Below the pieces are notes generated by a model. The model had not been told where the DNA came from and made no database searches. It saw only the letters and a program-made list of their open reading frames with translations. A stretch of 64,000 bases of DNA from Tetrahymena thermophila SB210. Taxonomy: Eukaryota; Ciliophora; Oligohymenophorea; Hymenostomatida; Tetrahymenidae. A program made the position numbers and the translations under genes. The DNA lies in NCBI RefSeq assembly GCF_000189635.1, contig NW_002476438.1, positions 186,001-250,000 of the forward strand, in the 5' to 3' direction. Below are positions 1 through 12,201 of this stretch, one piece after another. Positions within the stretch are counted from its first letter, which is position 1, and each line of letters begins with the position of its first letter.

Positions 1-656
1 ATTGAGAAATTAAAATTTAATGAAAGTTAATGTATCTATCTTTATTATGCAATTGTAAAAGACATAGTTAAGAAAGAAGATTAATTGTTATAAAAGAGTT
101 ATTTGGTTTACGAAATTTACGAATTGACTTTTGATATATTAAAACCGCAAATTTTAATTTTTGGTACTTCATTTATTAAAAAATATATAAGAATTAATTC
201 ATTTACTTTAATTACTACATGAATCGTATTTGATTATGTATTGAATTCAGTAATCTAATCAAAAACTTAATTTACTTTGGATAAGCTAAACACCTTAAAT
301 TTTGCTTAAATTATTTGCATTATAATAATCTTAGCTTATTAATCTTACACATTTCTTCTTAAATAGAATTTGATAGGGCATTACTCACTTTAAATTATTT
401 CTTTAACAATCAATTAAACATAAATGTCATATCGATTCTATTTTTCTGTTTACTACATTTATTTTATTTTATTTACTATTAAAAGCTTAGGTCAATATTT
501 TTAGGTGAAAGGAAAGTTTTTTTTTAGATTACATCTTCAATTATTAAATTATTAGATAATTTGCTTCTCTAATATTTTTACTGTCTTTTAATACTTACTT
601 GCAAATAATCAAAAGATAAAGAAATTATTATAAAAAAAAGAAGCTCATTTGCTTTG
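1..656 (+). CDS. 3' part of a multi-pass membrane protein gene (5' end outside window)
   Basis: Frame 1 is open from the first base once TAA/TAG are read as Gln. It is interrupted by a single TGA at 223-225, which falls inside a good 87-nt intron (164-250, GTACTT...TTCAG). Splicing keeps the frame (Ile-Phe then Val-Ile-Gln). The downstream exon encodes hydrophobic stretches, for example LNFAQIICIIIILAYQSY and YFSVYYIYFILFTIKSLG, typical of a polytopic membrane protein. The frame ends at TGA 654-656. One base more in the A8 run just before it would continue into another plausible frame (SSFALITIQNKQLLAAQYLL) to about 800, so the true 3' end is uncertain. I do not recognise the family. What is seen is the open frame and the hydrophobicity; membrane localisation is inferred. 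Confidence 0.42.
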
Positions 657-1358
657 ATTACTATTTAAAACAAACAACTTTTAGCTGCGTAATACTTGTT
701 ATAGATATTTTATCAATATGACTAGAACCATCTAATAGATGAATTAATTTAAAGAAAGAAATACTTTCTAAATCATACTAAAGAAAATCAATTAAATTAT
801 TGAATCAAGGAGTGTGGGTAATAAGAGTTGTGTAGAAATATACTAAGCTGATTGATGTATTTTAAAATCAAACTTCGTCTAATTATTTTACTATTGTTTA
901 TCAATTCTCAACCAAGCATTTAAATAATTTATCAATGTAAGCTAAATCTACTTAATATTTTTGAATGATAATCAATTAGTAATTAAAATTCTTATATTTA
1001 TGCAAAGCATCTCACTTTCAAAAACTCGTATCATACATTTTAAGCTCAGTTAGTATCCATAGTAAATATTAGTCTTTTAGCTTTTTAAATTTTTTTGAAA
1101 TATGATTTTTACTGCTTTTAAGACTTCTAAATTTGACATTGAATTTACCTAAAAATAACTTCTCCAAATAAAAGAAATAATCTAATTCCAAATTTATAAA
1201 ATCATAGATGAACGTCGATTTTTGTTTTAATTTTTTTTCTTTTCTCATCGAAGAAGAAAATAATAATAATTAATGATGACTAGATTGATATTCAAATTCT
1301 TTTATTCATTCAACATTAAAAAAATAAAATTCTAATTAATTAAATTAAAATTTGGAAA
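657..1358. other. Interval between two plus-strand genes; possible extra exons
   Basis: AT-rich stretch with several coding-looking plus-strand segments in different frames. One starts at ATG 855 and reads MYFKIKLRLIILLLFINSQPS, which resembles a signal peptide. Another lies at about 1010-1130. These could be further exons of the upstream gene, an alternative 5' end of the Cys-rich gene, or chance, because an A+T-rich genome with one stop codon yields long open frames. I could not chain them with confidence. Confidence 0.3.
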
Positions 1359-4300
1359 ATGAAGATGAAACAATAAAATACAGACTCATATTTTAAGTTA
1401 TTTTTCATACTTATTAATTTTTTGAACGTTACGCTAGCTATCCTTGATGTCCTGCCTGTATAAATCTAAAATGATGTCTTTGAAATACCTGTATTTATCT
1501 TATTTTAATTGGATTTGAAATTATCTTTGTTTTTATTTTGAAAATAAGGAAAAATCAGGAGCTATCTACAAAAAAATAAATGATGTATACAGATTTTCGT
1601 TTTTTAATGAACAAGGAGATATTACTGCTACATATTTACTTCCTTCTACATTTTAAACCCTTAATAAATTTAGTTAATATTTTATTGAGGTAAATTAATA
1701 AATTATTAGCTAACCAACTCAATTTTAACAAGTTCGCTTTTAAATAAAAATTAGAACAACGTTTTATACATTTTCACATAAGGATAGAGTGTTTATCAAA
1801 CTTTAGACTTCACAATACTAGAAAGTGGAAATTAAAATTACTATCAATAAATTTCATATCCTAAAAATATGAAATACTCCTGTTAAATATCAAATATGTA
1901 AGTATACAAATAAGTAAAATAAATATTTAGAAATAAACTCTTCTATATTGTATTACTATTGCTTTTAAATTTAAAAAAAGGATTAATTTTATTATACATG
2001 CGAAAGTGGATTCGGCTTTGTAGTTTATAATTCATCCTTCTAAAACTTGTTTAAAGCAGGTTAGTATTACAGTATTTCGAGTTTACTTACTGAGAAAAAT
2101 TTTTTTGCATTTGATAATAATTTATGCTATAATAACTAATAATCTAAAATAGATTTCGGTACAAAGTAAATGGTCAACGTTGATGTAAATAAAATAAATA
2201 AATAATTTTTATAATTTTGAGACTATAAAAACATTTATAATAATTAATAATAAGCTCTAAAATAGCATATTCATCGTCAATTATAAGTTAGTTAATTTCT
2301 AATCTTCTGGTGGTAAAACTTCTATAAAATATTCTGTTGATTTGGGATACAATTCAGAAGAAGCATTTATGTCAAATGTTATTACTTTTGGAAATGTAAA
2401 TAAAAATTTTAATTAAAATTATTTTAGTTATTTATTTAATTATTAAAAAATAAGATCAAAGTAATATTTAGCTATGATTACAATTAATCAAAGGTGAGAT
2501 ATTTTAATGCATAAAATTTTTCTGAGTTTAAGGTAGTGAAAGGGGATTAGATTAAAATCTAAGATTATCTAAGTATAATTCAATACTAAGTAATTTATTA
2601 AATTGATTATTAATCTTATTTCTTAGCTTTTAAATACAATTTTATTACTCACCATTTATTTTATTTTGAAATAAATAATTATTTTTAAAAAGAAATAAAA
2701 AAAATATACAAAAATTGTATATAAATTAACTCTTATTAATTTTAAACTAAAATATATTAATTAATTATAATTGAAAAAAATAAAATAAATAAATATGAAT
2801 TACTTTGTTTAAATAAAATAATTATAATAATTTTTAAAATAGAAAAAATATTTTTTATTTTTTAAATAAATTTATAATAAATTTTAAAATATTTAGAATA
2901 TAGTCTTTATAGGATAAAATTAGTACATTATAACTTTAATAAATTAGACTTAAATAAATGTTAAAAAAGTTAATTTTTAATATCCTAAATCTTATCAACT
3001 AAACTATGCTAATTTCGAGAGATTCAACTTTAAAAAAGTATTTATTATTTAATCATTTTTTTAGAATTTATTCATCAGTAAATTTGTTAAAATTAAAACA
3101 TTTGAAATAACTATCAAAAGTATCAAACATTCGAGGTCAAATAAGGAAGCAACTAGTATATTACAAAACTTAATTATATGTATTAGTTTTGTTTAGAGGG
3201 TTGCTAGACTTGTCTTAACTCTAGCTAATGCAGTGTTTGTATGGAACCTTACTATTTAGACTATTCTTTAAAATGCGTTTTAACTTGCCCAGATACATAT
3301 GCCCCTGATAAAACTTCTGGAAAGTGTATCTGTATTGGAGGTTAAATTGAAACTGCTTAGTATTTATTTTTTTAATTTTTATTTCTTTTTAAATCTTATC
3401 ATTTTTACAGGAATAAATGTCAATGCTAAGATGGATACTCGTTTTTAAACAGTATCTGCGTAAAGTGTCCTGATAACTGTTAAGTTTGCTCATCCTCTAC
3501 AGTTTGTACAGTATGCGCAAATCCTTATCTTTTAGTTTTTAACAAATAGTGTGCTGATTCTTGTCCCGATACATATGAAAAAGATTAAAATAATTCCACT
3601 TGTGTTTGCGGTTCTAATAAAACTGAAACAAAGTAATTATTTCATTAATTTAACATAAACTTAAATACTTAATTAATTATGAAAATTAAAATTTAGCAAT
3701 ACTTGCATATGTAATCAGGGCTACATCTTAGAAGGAAATGTTTGCAATCCATGTCCTTAAAATTGTTAAATTTGTTCTTCAACTACTTAATGCACTACTT
3801 GTGTTAAAGATTACTATCTAGATTACAAATTCCAATGTGGTAGTGAATGTCCACCTACTTATCAAAAGAATAGTAATATGATTTGCTCTTGCTTAGGAGG
3901 TTCAAAAGAAAACTCACAGTAAAAATTAACATTTTTAAAAATTCTTCATATTTTTATATTTTTAAGTAAAAATTTTAAACTTAAATTATTATTTTCATAA
4001 GAAACTAATGCATTTGTGATAGTGGTTAAGTATTAGAAAATGGTACATGTGTGAGCTGTTCTTCAAATTGTCTTATGTGCTCTAGCTCCACTACTTGCAC
4101 ATAATGCTCAAATAATACTTACTTGAGTTTTGATAATACTTGTATAAATAATTGTTAAGATACTTTTCTTGCTGATGATACTAATAGGAAGTGCTATTGC
4201 CCAGAGAATGAATCTGTTAATAATGAGTAATCTTATAAATTAATTTAAAAATATAAATTTATGTTGTTAAATTATTATAAATAAAGTGGTAAATGTGATT

Positions 4301-7300
4301 GTAGTTTAGGATTTTACAGAGTTAATGATAAATGCTCTCCATGCCCTTAAAATTGTGGTTCTTGTGATTCTAACGGATGTTAAAAATGTAAGCAAGGATT
4401 TTATTTTGATTATAATAAAGATTGTGTTTCAAATTGTCCTGAAACATATCACGTTGATTAAGATCAATAAAATTGTGTTTGTGGCACAGACTAACAAGAA
4501 ATAGAGTATACCATTTTTCAATATATTTTATTATTTAATTTTATTTTTTTATTTAGCCATAAATGCAGTTGTCCAGATAAGTAAGTCTTTGAAAATGGAA
4601 AATGTGTGAACTGCAATTCAAACTGTTAATAATGCTCATCTTCAACAACATGTTAAAAATGTGATCCAAGTTATGTGTTAGCTTATAATTAGATTTGTTT
4701 AACCGAATGTCCTCAAACTTACGAAAAAAATAGTGATTCCACTTGTATTTGTGGCTAGAATAAATAAGAAATAAAGTAATAATTTGCTTATCTATTTATT
4801 AACTATCAAAATTTTATTAAAAAAATCAATTTTAAATTAAAAGTTAAAAGTGCAGTTGTATAAAAGGTTTTTTTGAAAGAGATAATAACTGCTTAGCTTG
4901 TATTAGTTCTTGTGATGTTTGTTCAAATGAAAATGATTGTTAAAAATGCTCAATTAATTCATATTTGAATTATATGAACAAGTGTGAAAGTGATTGTCCT
5001 GCAACATTTATTAAAGATGATTTAAATTTAATATGTGTTTGTCCAACTAATTTTCGTTTACAAGAGTAATTTCATAGTTTTTTACTTTTATATTTATGGT
5101 TTTTTTTGATATAAATAGTGATAAATGTGTTTGTGATACAGGTTATTCTTATGTTAGTGGAAATTGCATTAAATGCCCTTAGAATTGTGATTCTTGTTCC
5201 TCTGAGAATACTTGTATTAAATGCACACCTAATTACTTTTTAGACTTTAATAATACCTGTAATACAGATTGTCCAACAACTTATATTAAAAATTCAAATA
5301 CATTTTAATGTTAATGTGGTTAAGGCTAAACAGAAAACACTGATAAGTAAGCAGATTTTCATAAAAATACTTTTTATAATAAAAATAAAAATATTAAGAC
5401 ACATATGTGAATGCAACAAAGGATTCTTTCCCAACGAATAAGGATAATGCTAGTAGTGTATTTAAAACTGTTAAGTATGTTAAAATGGAACTGAATGCTT
5501 AAAATGTGAGGATAAATTTTTTTTGGATACAAAAAATAATTGTGTTTCAAAGTGTCCTCAAACATTTTAAGAAGATTTGTAGAATATGATTTGCGTTTGT
5601 CCAAATAATTCAACTTTGAACAGGTATTTTTGTAAAATTTACTATTTAAATACAAAAAATTATTTACTTTTTAGTGATATTTGCACATGTGAATAAGATT
5701 TTGAGATGCAATTAGACAATACTTGCAAGCTAAAATGTTCGTCTTTTTGTGAAAGCTGTTCTGTTGCTGGAGAATGTGATGTGTGTTAAGGAGGATACTA
5801 TATGAATTTTGATTTTACTTGCATTAATAAATGCCCTGAAACATATATTGAAAATTAATAAACAAGAACTTGCGATTGTGATCAGTTAGCAGAATTGATA
5901 AATGTCTCCGAATAGTAATTATTATTAAATATTCTTTTAATTTTAAAAAAATAATTTATAGCGAAAAGAAATGTGTCTGCCCAGCAAATCAGCTTTATCA
6001 GGAAGGAAACAAGTGTTTAAGTTGTATTTCTAACTGCTAAAAATGCTCAAACGGAAATACTTGTGATAAATGTATAGAAGGTTTTTACTTGCATAATGAT
6101 GGAAAGTGTGGAAATTGTGACACTAAAAATGGATATTTTATAAAGTAAAAGCTATATTTTAATTACTAGATGAATAAATAAATATTTATTACTAAATTTA
6201 AAAAGAGATGAATAAAAATGTGGAAAATGCAAATATTAATGTCCTGAGTGCTCTGATGAAGTAACTTGTAATGTAGACCTTATTTGTAACTTCGATGAGA
6301 AGTACGATCCAATTAAAAAAGAGTGTATTAAATGTATTTATGACTTAGATAACAAAAAATGTGTGGATAAATGTACAGATCAGCAGTTTTATTAACCTGA
6401 TTAAATGAGATGCAGTTAGTGCTTTTACCTTAATGATTAATGTGTCATAAGCTGCCCAGTTAGATATTTTGTTGGTGATAAGAACATTTGTATAAAATGT
6501 CATGATTCTTGCTTGAAATGCAAAGGAAAGCAAGAAAATGAGTGTACTGAATGTGAGAATCCTCTTTAATTGTAAAAGAATAATTAATGTTTAAGATGCC
6601 CTGAAAAAGAATTCTTAAATCTATAAAATAATAAATGTGAAAAGTGTGATTAGAGTTGTAAATTTTGTACAGGTAAAACAATAAATGATTGTTCATTATG
6701 CGAGGATAATCTGAAACCATCCCTTTTGTATAAAGGGAGATGCATAGATGATATTTAAATTGAAGATGAAATAGACTACAAAAAAAAAACAATTTATTCT
6801 GAATGTAATTATTTATTTGATTAAATTTCATTCATAATTACTTTAAATCCTCGCATATTAGCTAGCAATAAACACCAAAAAATATTTTATTGAAATAGAA
6901 CTTAAAAATTTTATTTCTAAATTTTCGAGGGATAATAAATAGGTGCTAATTATGATATTTTATAATAAATATAAAATTAGTTTTACTTGAAAATATAATT
7001 TATAGTTTAAATAATATAAATTGATTATTTTATAAACCTGAATTTTTAAACTAAAAACTAAAATTTTTGCAAATTAATAAATTAAATCTAAAAATTTTGA
7101 GAAAAAAATGAAATACTTAGAAACAATATTAAAATTAGATTTTCTTTATTATAAAATGAAATAATTAATAAAATATAAAAACAACTTAAATTAAAAAAAG
7201 GTTAAGGAAATGAAGATGAATGTAAATAGTAATATGAGACATCAAAAATGTTATCAACTATTGCTTTTTTTTTAAATTTAGGAAGCTTGTTACTCTTGGG

Positions 7301-8484
7301 AGCTTGCTTGATATTTTGTCCTGTTATCAACTCTATTTGTTGGTATTATATTTAGATTTAATAGATTCTAGGGAATCATGTGTATTTTGAAAAGGCAAAT
7401 ATTTACTACATGAATGTAGGATTCTTAAGAAACCATCAAATTTATAACGTTTTTAACCTAATTAGCTTTAACTCTTTGCAAAAAGATTAGGATTTGCTGC
7501 TAGAAATAAATAAATTTAGCTTTTTATTTAAACTATAGAATTTATATAATCATTTTCTTTAGAATTTCTTCTACTAGCTGGTTAGCTTCTCTTTACTTCT
7601 CTGCCTAATATTGATATTTTTTTTGTTAAGAAATAAATATACTTTAGCTTACAAAGTTAATAACTACATAAATTTGAATATGCTCATTAGATATTTTATG
7701 ATTGCTGTTAACTGTTTTGTTGTTTACACGCTTTTTGTTATTAAGAACGGTGTTGCTTTGGAATAGGGAAATATAGCTATAATATCTATTGTATTTCTTA
7801 TTTACATATTATTATAAATATTCTCTATTTTTATCCTTAAATCCAGAAGTATTTTCCCAATAGCTAGCACTGTAAGAGTATTGTAATATGGGATAGATTA
7901 GAATAAAACTAATTAATTTTTATTTTGGTAAATCTTTGAGGTTAGAAAAATTGTTTGCATTTTAATCTAAATACTTTACATAAACGGAAAAGGAAACGGT
8001 TTCATAATTCTTTCTATTTTTGCAGTGTTTACTATCTACCTTGTTGTTAGCACCCCTTTTAAATACAGAATTTGTCAAGTTTCAGCTATTTTTACTGAAT
8101 TTACAGTTATGCTTCTATTAATTTTATTTGAGTTGATGACCAACCGATAATAGTACAGCATAGACACTTCGACAGCATAATCCATTGCTATTAGTAAATA
8201 TTAATTTCCTTTAAATATTTTAATAGTTTTTAAAATAAATAATAGGTTATATAGCGCTATCGTTGATACTTAGCTTTTACTATATAGGACTTGCTATTCA
8301 TTATATTATCAAATATTTGAAAGAATTAAGATAAAAATCAAAATAAAATTTAGGAACTAATTTACAAGATTAAAGTTAATCATAAGCTCAAATTAGTAGC
8401 ATAGAAATGAATAACATATAAAAATCACTTATTAAAGTAAGTTGGAAATAAATGGAACATTAAACATAGTAAAAAAATTTATGA
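1359..8484 (+). CDS. Large signal-peptide protein: Cys-rich furin-like repeats plus multi-pass membrane C-terminus
   Basis: ATG 1359 opens a signal-peptide-like N-terminus (basic start, then YFKLFFILINFLNVTLA). An in-phase intron follows at about 1491-1549, then a Ser/Thr/Ile-rich ectodomain to about 2490. From about 3198 to 6800 many short exons, separated by introns of about 50-80 nt, encode repeated Cys modules of the type CxxCxxxxxxCxxC. Recurrent motifs are CPxTYxxD, NCxxCSSxxxC and YYLDxxxxC, as in furin-like/GFR cysteine-rich repeats of ciliate surface proteins. From about 7245 the frame turns strongly hydrophobic, with about seven membrane segments (SLLLLGACLIFCPVINSICW, FSLLLCLILIFFLL and others). 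It ends at TGA 8482-8484 after a Gln/Ser-rich cytosolic tail. A receptor-like surface role is inference. Joining the N-terminal exons to the repeats across about 700 nt of AT-rich sequence is uncertain, and one base too many in the A5 run at 1863-1867 breaks the frame. Confidence 0.6.
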
Positions 8485-8907
8485 ATAAAAAATCTAATTA
8501 TAATTTTTATTTTCCAATTAATAAAATAATTATGAAAAGTAAAATTTTTATACTTTTTATTGATAATTTAAGATAAATTTATTTTTTAAACTAAAAATTA
8601 AAAAAATAAGTATTCTTACATAGATAAATAGGTATATGTATGTATGAAAACACATAAACACTTCCATGAATTGAAATTTCACAATTTGATTTATTTTAAA
8701 AAGATAAAATTTTAATTTATCTTTATTAAATAAAGCATTTATTGTTTCTTGTTGCTATTATATTTATAATTAAATAAATATTAAAAGTAATAATTTTTAA
8801 ATAAAATTTAATACTACAGAATTAAATTAATTTATTTTTTTAATATTTGCAGCTTAGATATCAAAAAATTGAAGAATTTTCCTTTAATTTACCCATAAAC
8901 TTTAATA
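8485..8907. other. Intergenic, AT-rich
   Basis: Between the TGA of the Cys-rich gene and the first ATG of the LRR gene. It contains homopolymeric A/T tracts suitable as 3' processing and promoter sequence. I see no gene, repeat or RNA in it. Confidence 0.5.
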
Positions 8908-11752
8908 TGAGTCACTTAATTAAAAATGAGAATTTTAAAATAAAAATTGATAAATAAAGTACGAATTTTAATTTTACTGAAAAATTAGGAAAAAGTAAAG
9001 AGAAATAAGGATGAGTTAATAAATTTGTCCATTTAAGAAATTGTGTGGCGGAAACACTATTTAATTAATAAATACTTTGATAATTCAAAAAATTAATATA
9101 TATTTATTTAAACAAAAAAAATTATCATATTTGAAGTTAAAAGTAAAATAAAGATTATTTTAAAAAATAAAATGTTGTAATAGAAATATATTAAGTTCAC
9201 AAACTTACAAGATGTAATTAATTTTTATGATAAATTATTATTTAGGACAAATTTAACTAAAAAAAAGTTTATTAGCTCTTAATTATAGGACTATGAAAAT
9301 GTTGTAATTGATTTGAGGTATGAATAGTATTTAAAAATTTTAGTTTACAAAAAATAAACATAAAAAAATAATTATTTATTTATTTATCTTTACTAAAGTG
9401 AAAGTAAAGGAAAATTAGATAATAAGATTATGTCTGAGTTCACCTCTAGTTTAGCTAGCTGTAAAAACCTAAAAAAATTAGTCATGTATCTCTAGTAAAA
9501 TATTTTAAACTTATTTAACTTTTATTTAATTTAATGGATGTTTTATTTATTTACTTAAATGGTAAAACCTTCATAGTTTGCAATATTTAAAAAAATAATA
9601 AATTTAGTTGATGTCTATTTTAATTTGTGTAAAAAATAAAATTTTAATTTATTTTATAAGCCAAAAAAAACTCAGTGATGACGGAATATCAAATTTAGGG
9701 TTTAGTATATAGAAGTGCGAGAATCTTTCAACTTTACAATTACATTTGATGTAAAAATTTTGATTATTTTAGAAATTAATTTAAGCAAAATTTGTGCAAA
9801 AAAAAATAATCTTTTATTATTTTTGTTTGTAACGACTCACATATGAAGGAATAAATGTGAAAACTTACTTTAGGCAAATATTAATTTTAATATAGAAAAC
9901 TCGTTGATATTATAAATTTATTCATTTTATAATTATTAAAAAGGTCGAATTGTATTGGAGAAAATGGAGCTTTAAGCTTTGGTAAATATATGTCATAATG
10001 CAATAGCTTAACTACCTTAGATGTTTCCTTTTCGTATAAATATAGTTTAATTATTATTTTTCCTTTAAACTAGTTTCTAAAATAAAAGCAAAATATATTT
10101 TTTTTGTATTTAATTAGATAGAAATTTATTTGCTTTTAATTTCATTTTTTATTTTTTAGGAACAAAAAAGAAAAAAATATAATTATATCTTATCAATTTT
10201 TTAAAAGATCGAATAAAATTGGTGATGAAGGAGTTGAAATGTTCATGTCAAGTATATTTGATTGCTTAAATCTGTAAAATTTATCAGTTTATTTTGGGTA
10301 AAATTAAATTTCTATGATCTTTATTAGTTTTTAAATTCCTTATTTAATTTAATAAATAATTAGCAATAATTAATATTTTTTTATCTTGATTAAATAAAAC
10401 AATGAAATTTATTCTGTAAATCTTCATATATCAAAGTCCCACCCCATTATTAATTAACTTCATAGGCTTTAAATAAAAAATCTTAATTTATGAGGGTGGG
10501 TCTACACTATTTAATTTTATTTTCAAAATTTTATTTATTTATGGATGAATTATTAATAAATTAATTAATAGATGTAACAAGCTTGGACCAAAAAGTGGAA
10601 AATACATCGGTTAAGCTTTGTCTAAAAAAAATAACCTTTCTTCTTTTGAAATCTCATTATAGTAATCATTTATTATCTATCTTTTTTATTTTTCATAATC
10701 AACAAACAGCCTTTGGATTGAATGAAAATAAATTAAACTATTTTTTTATTGATTTTAAATATATCATTTTTAGTAAAACCTATTAATAAATTAATTTAAT
10801 CTTACTAATAAAAAAGTTAGAATTTAATAAAAACTTAAGGTGCAATAGACTTACTTTAGGGTTTGGCAAACTAAACAAACCTCTATAAGCTGAAGCTTGA
10901 TTTGTTGTAAAGATTTATTCTGAATAAAAATTTTTTTATTTGTTGTGTTTTGTGTCATCAATTAAATAAAACTCATTTTTGCTCTCAATAGAAATATTAT
11001 TTCTAATAAATTTATATATTAATAACACCAAATTATTCATATGTTTTAATTGAAGTTAATAATTAATTTATAATTAAATATACTATATTTAATAGTGGAA
11101 ATCGCATTGGTATCTAGGGTGTAACTTAACTATGTTCAACTATGGCACAGCTAAAAAATATTTAAATATTATGTTTATATTTAGGGTAAAATTTTTATTA
11201 TACTTTAAAATTTTGATATCGAACTAACCATTTATTTTAAACTAAATTAAAAAAAGTGAGAATAATATCTGTAATGAAGCTATATAAATGATATCTACTT
11301 CAATAATAAACTCAAAAAATATCTATGCATTAGATTTGGATTTTTAGTAAAATTCTGTTTGTTTAATTGATTAAAACAATTTAAAATAACTTAACACACT
11401 TGAGACTGTTTTTTAAATTTGTTTAATTAAAAGTGATAATAAAGTTAGTAAAGAAGTTTTATAATAATTCTGCTTGTCCATAAGTAAAATCAGTAATCTC
11501 TACATCTTAAGAGTATCTCCAATGTAATTATTTTTAATATTTATAATGAAATGAATTTTTTTATTGAAAAAATAAAGTTTATTCTTTTTTCATTCTTTGC
11601 CATATTAAATTTATATTAATGTAATACTATAAATAGCTTACATATACCATCGATATATTATTATCTTTATTAATAATTTTAAAATTAATAGTGATACTTT
11701 AGATGTCCGTGATCAGAAAAAGCTTAAAAAAATATCAAAATTAGTTCTATGA
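8908..11752 (+). CDS. Leucine-rich-repeat (ribonuclease-inhibitor-like) protein, many small exons
   Basis: Series of short plus-strand exons, each encoding about one repeat of the ciliate LRR type (GDxGxxxLxxxLxxCxNLxxLxLxL). Clear copies are SDDGISNLGFSIQKCENLST (9675), IGENGALSFGKYM (9955), NKIGDEGVEMFMSS (10212), KLGPKSGKYIGQAL (10575), GAIDLLQGLANQTNLYKLKL (10841), NRIGIQGVTQLCSTM (11103) and ENNICNEAIQMIST (11260). The final exon ends KKLKKISKLVL then TGA at 11750-11752. The N-terminal exon region (9012-9497) is open for about 160 codons. Introns are about 60-250 nt and very AT-rich, and exact junctions were not resolved. Such proteins usually act as binding scaffolds; no partner domain (kinase, NACHT) is visible. 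The start at 8908 (MSHLIKNENFK) is tentative. Confidence 0.62.
10435..10503 (+). other. GC-rich inverted repeat inside an LRR-gene intron
   Basis: AGTCCCACCC at 10435-10444 can pair with GGGTGGGTCT at 10494-10503 (one mismatch). An inner TCATA/TATGA pair brings the arms closer. The flanking intron is almost pure A/T, so this GC-rich stem stands out. It could be a structured RNA carried in the intron or a splicing structure. I see no tRNA, C/D or H/ACA boxes that would name it. Confidence 0.4.
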
Positions 11753-11945
11753 TTATGATTTAATATTCTTACCACTTAAATTAAAATAATTTATAAAATT
11801 AAATTAATTCTTTTTTTAGTATGATTGTAAATACATACTCAAAATAATTTATAAAAAAAGATATGAATGTTAGCTTCAATTGTTTTGGTATTAATATTTT
11901 AATGTGAATCATTATTTAAAATAAAAAATAATAGAAAAATTAGTT

Positions 11946-11980
<35 letters not shown>

Positions 11981-12201
11981 TATGTGTTTGTTTGTTTTTA
12001 TTAAACGAAAAAATATAATAAATATCTCAAAGTATATACTTATAATATATATTATTAATGATAAATGGTGAATAAATATTTACATAATGCTTGTTTATTA
12101 ATTAATTAATTAGTTAATTTATTTATTTATTGATTTATTAATTATAATATTTTTTAATTAGAATAATTGATTGATTGATTGATTTATTTATTTAACTTTC
12201 A
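11753..12201. other. Convergent intergenic region with simple repeats
   Basis: Separates the plus-strand LRR gene from the minus-strand CEP19-like gene (tail to tail). It holds a tetranucleotide microsatellite at 11945-11981 and runs of TTAA/TTTA/GATT repeats around 12100-12185. No gene is apparent. Confidence 0.5.
11945..11981. repeat. (AGTA)n microsatellite
   Basis: About nine uninterrupted copies of a four-base unit (AGTA/GTAA register) in the convergent intergenic region. Confidence 0.9.
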
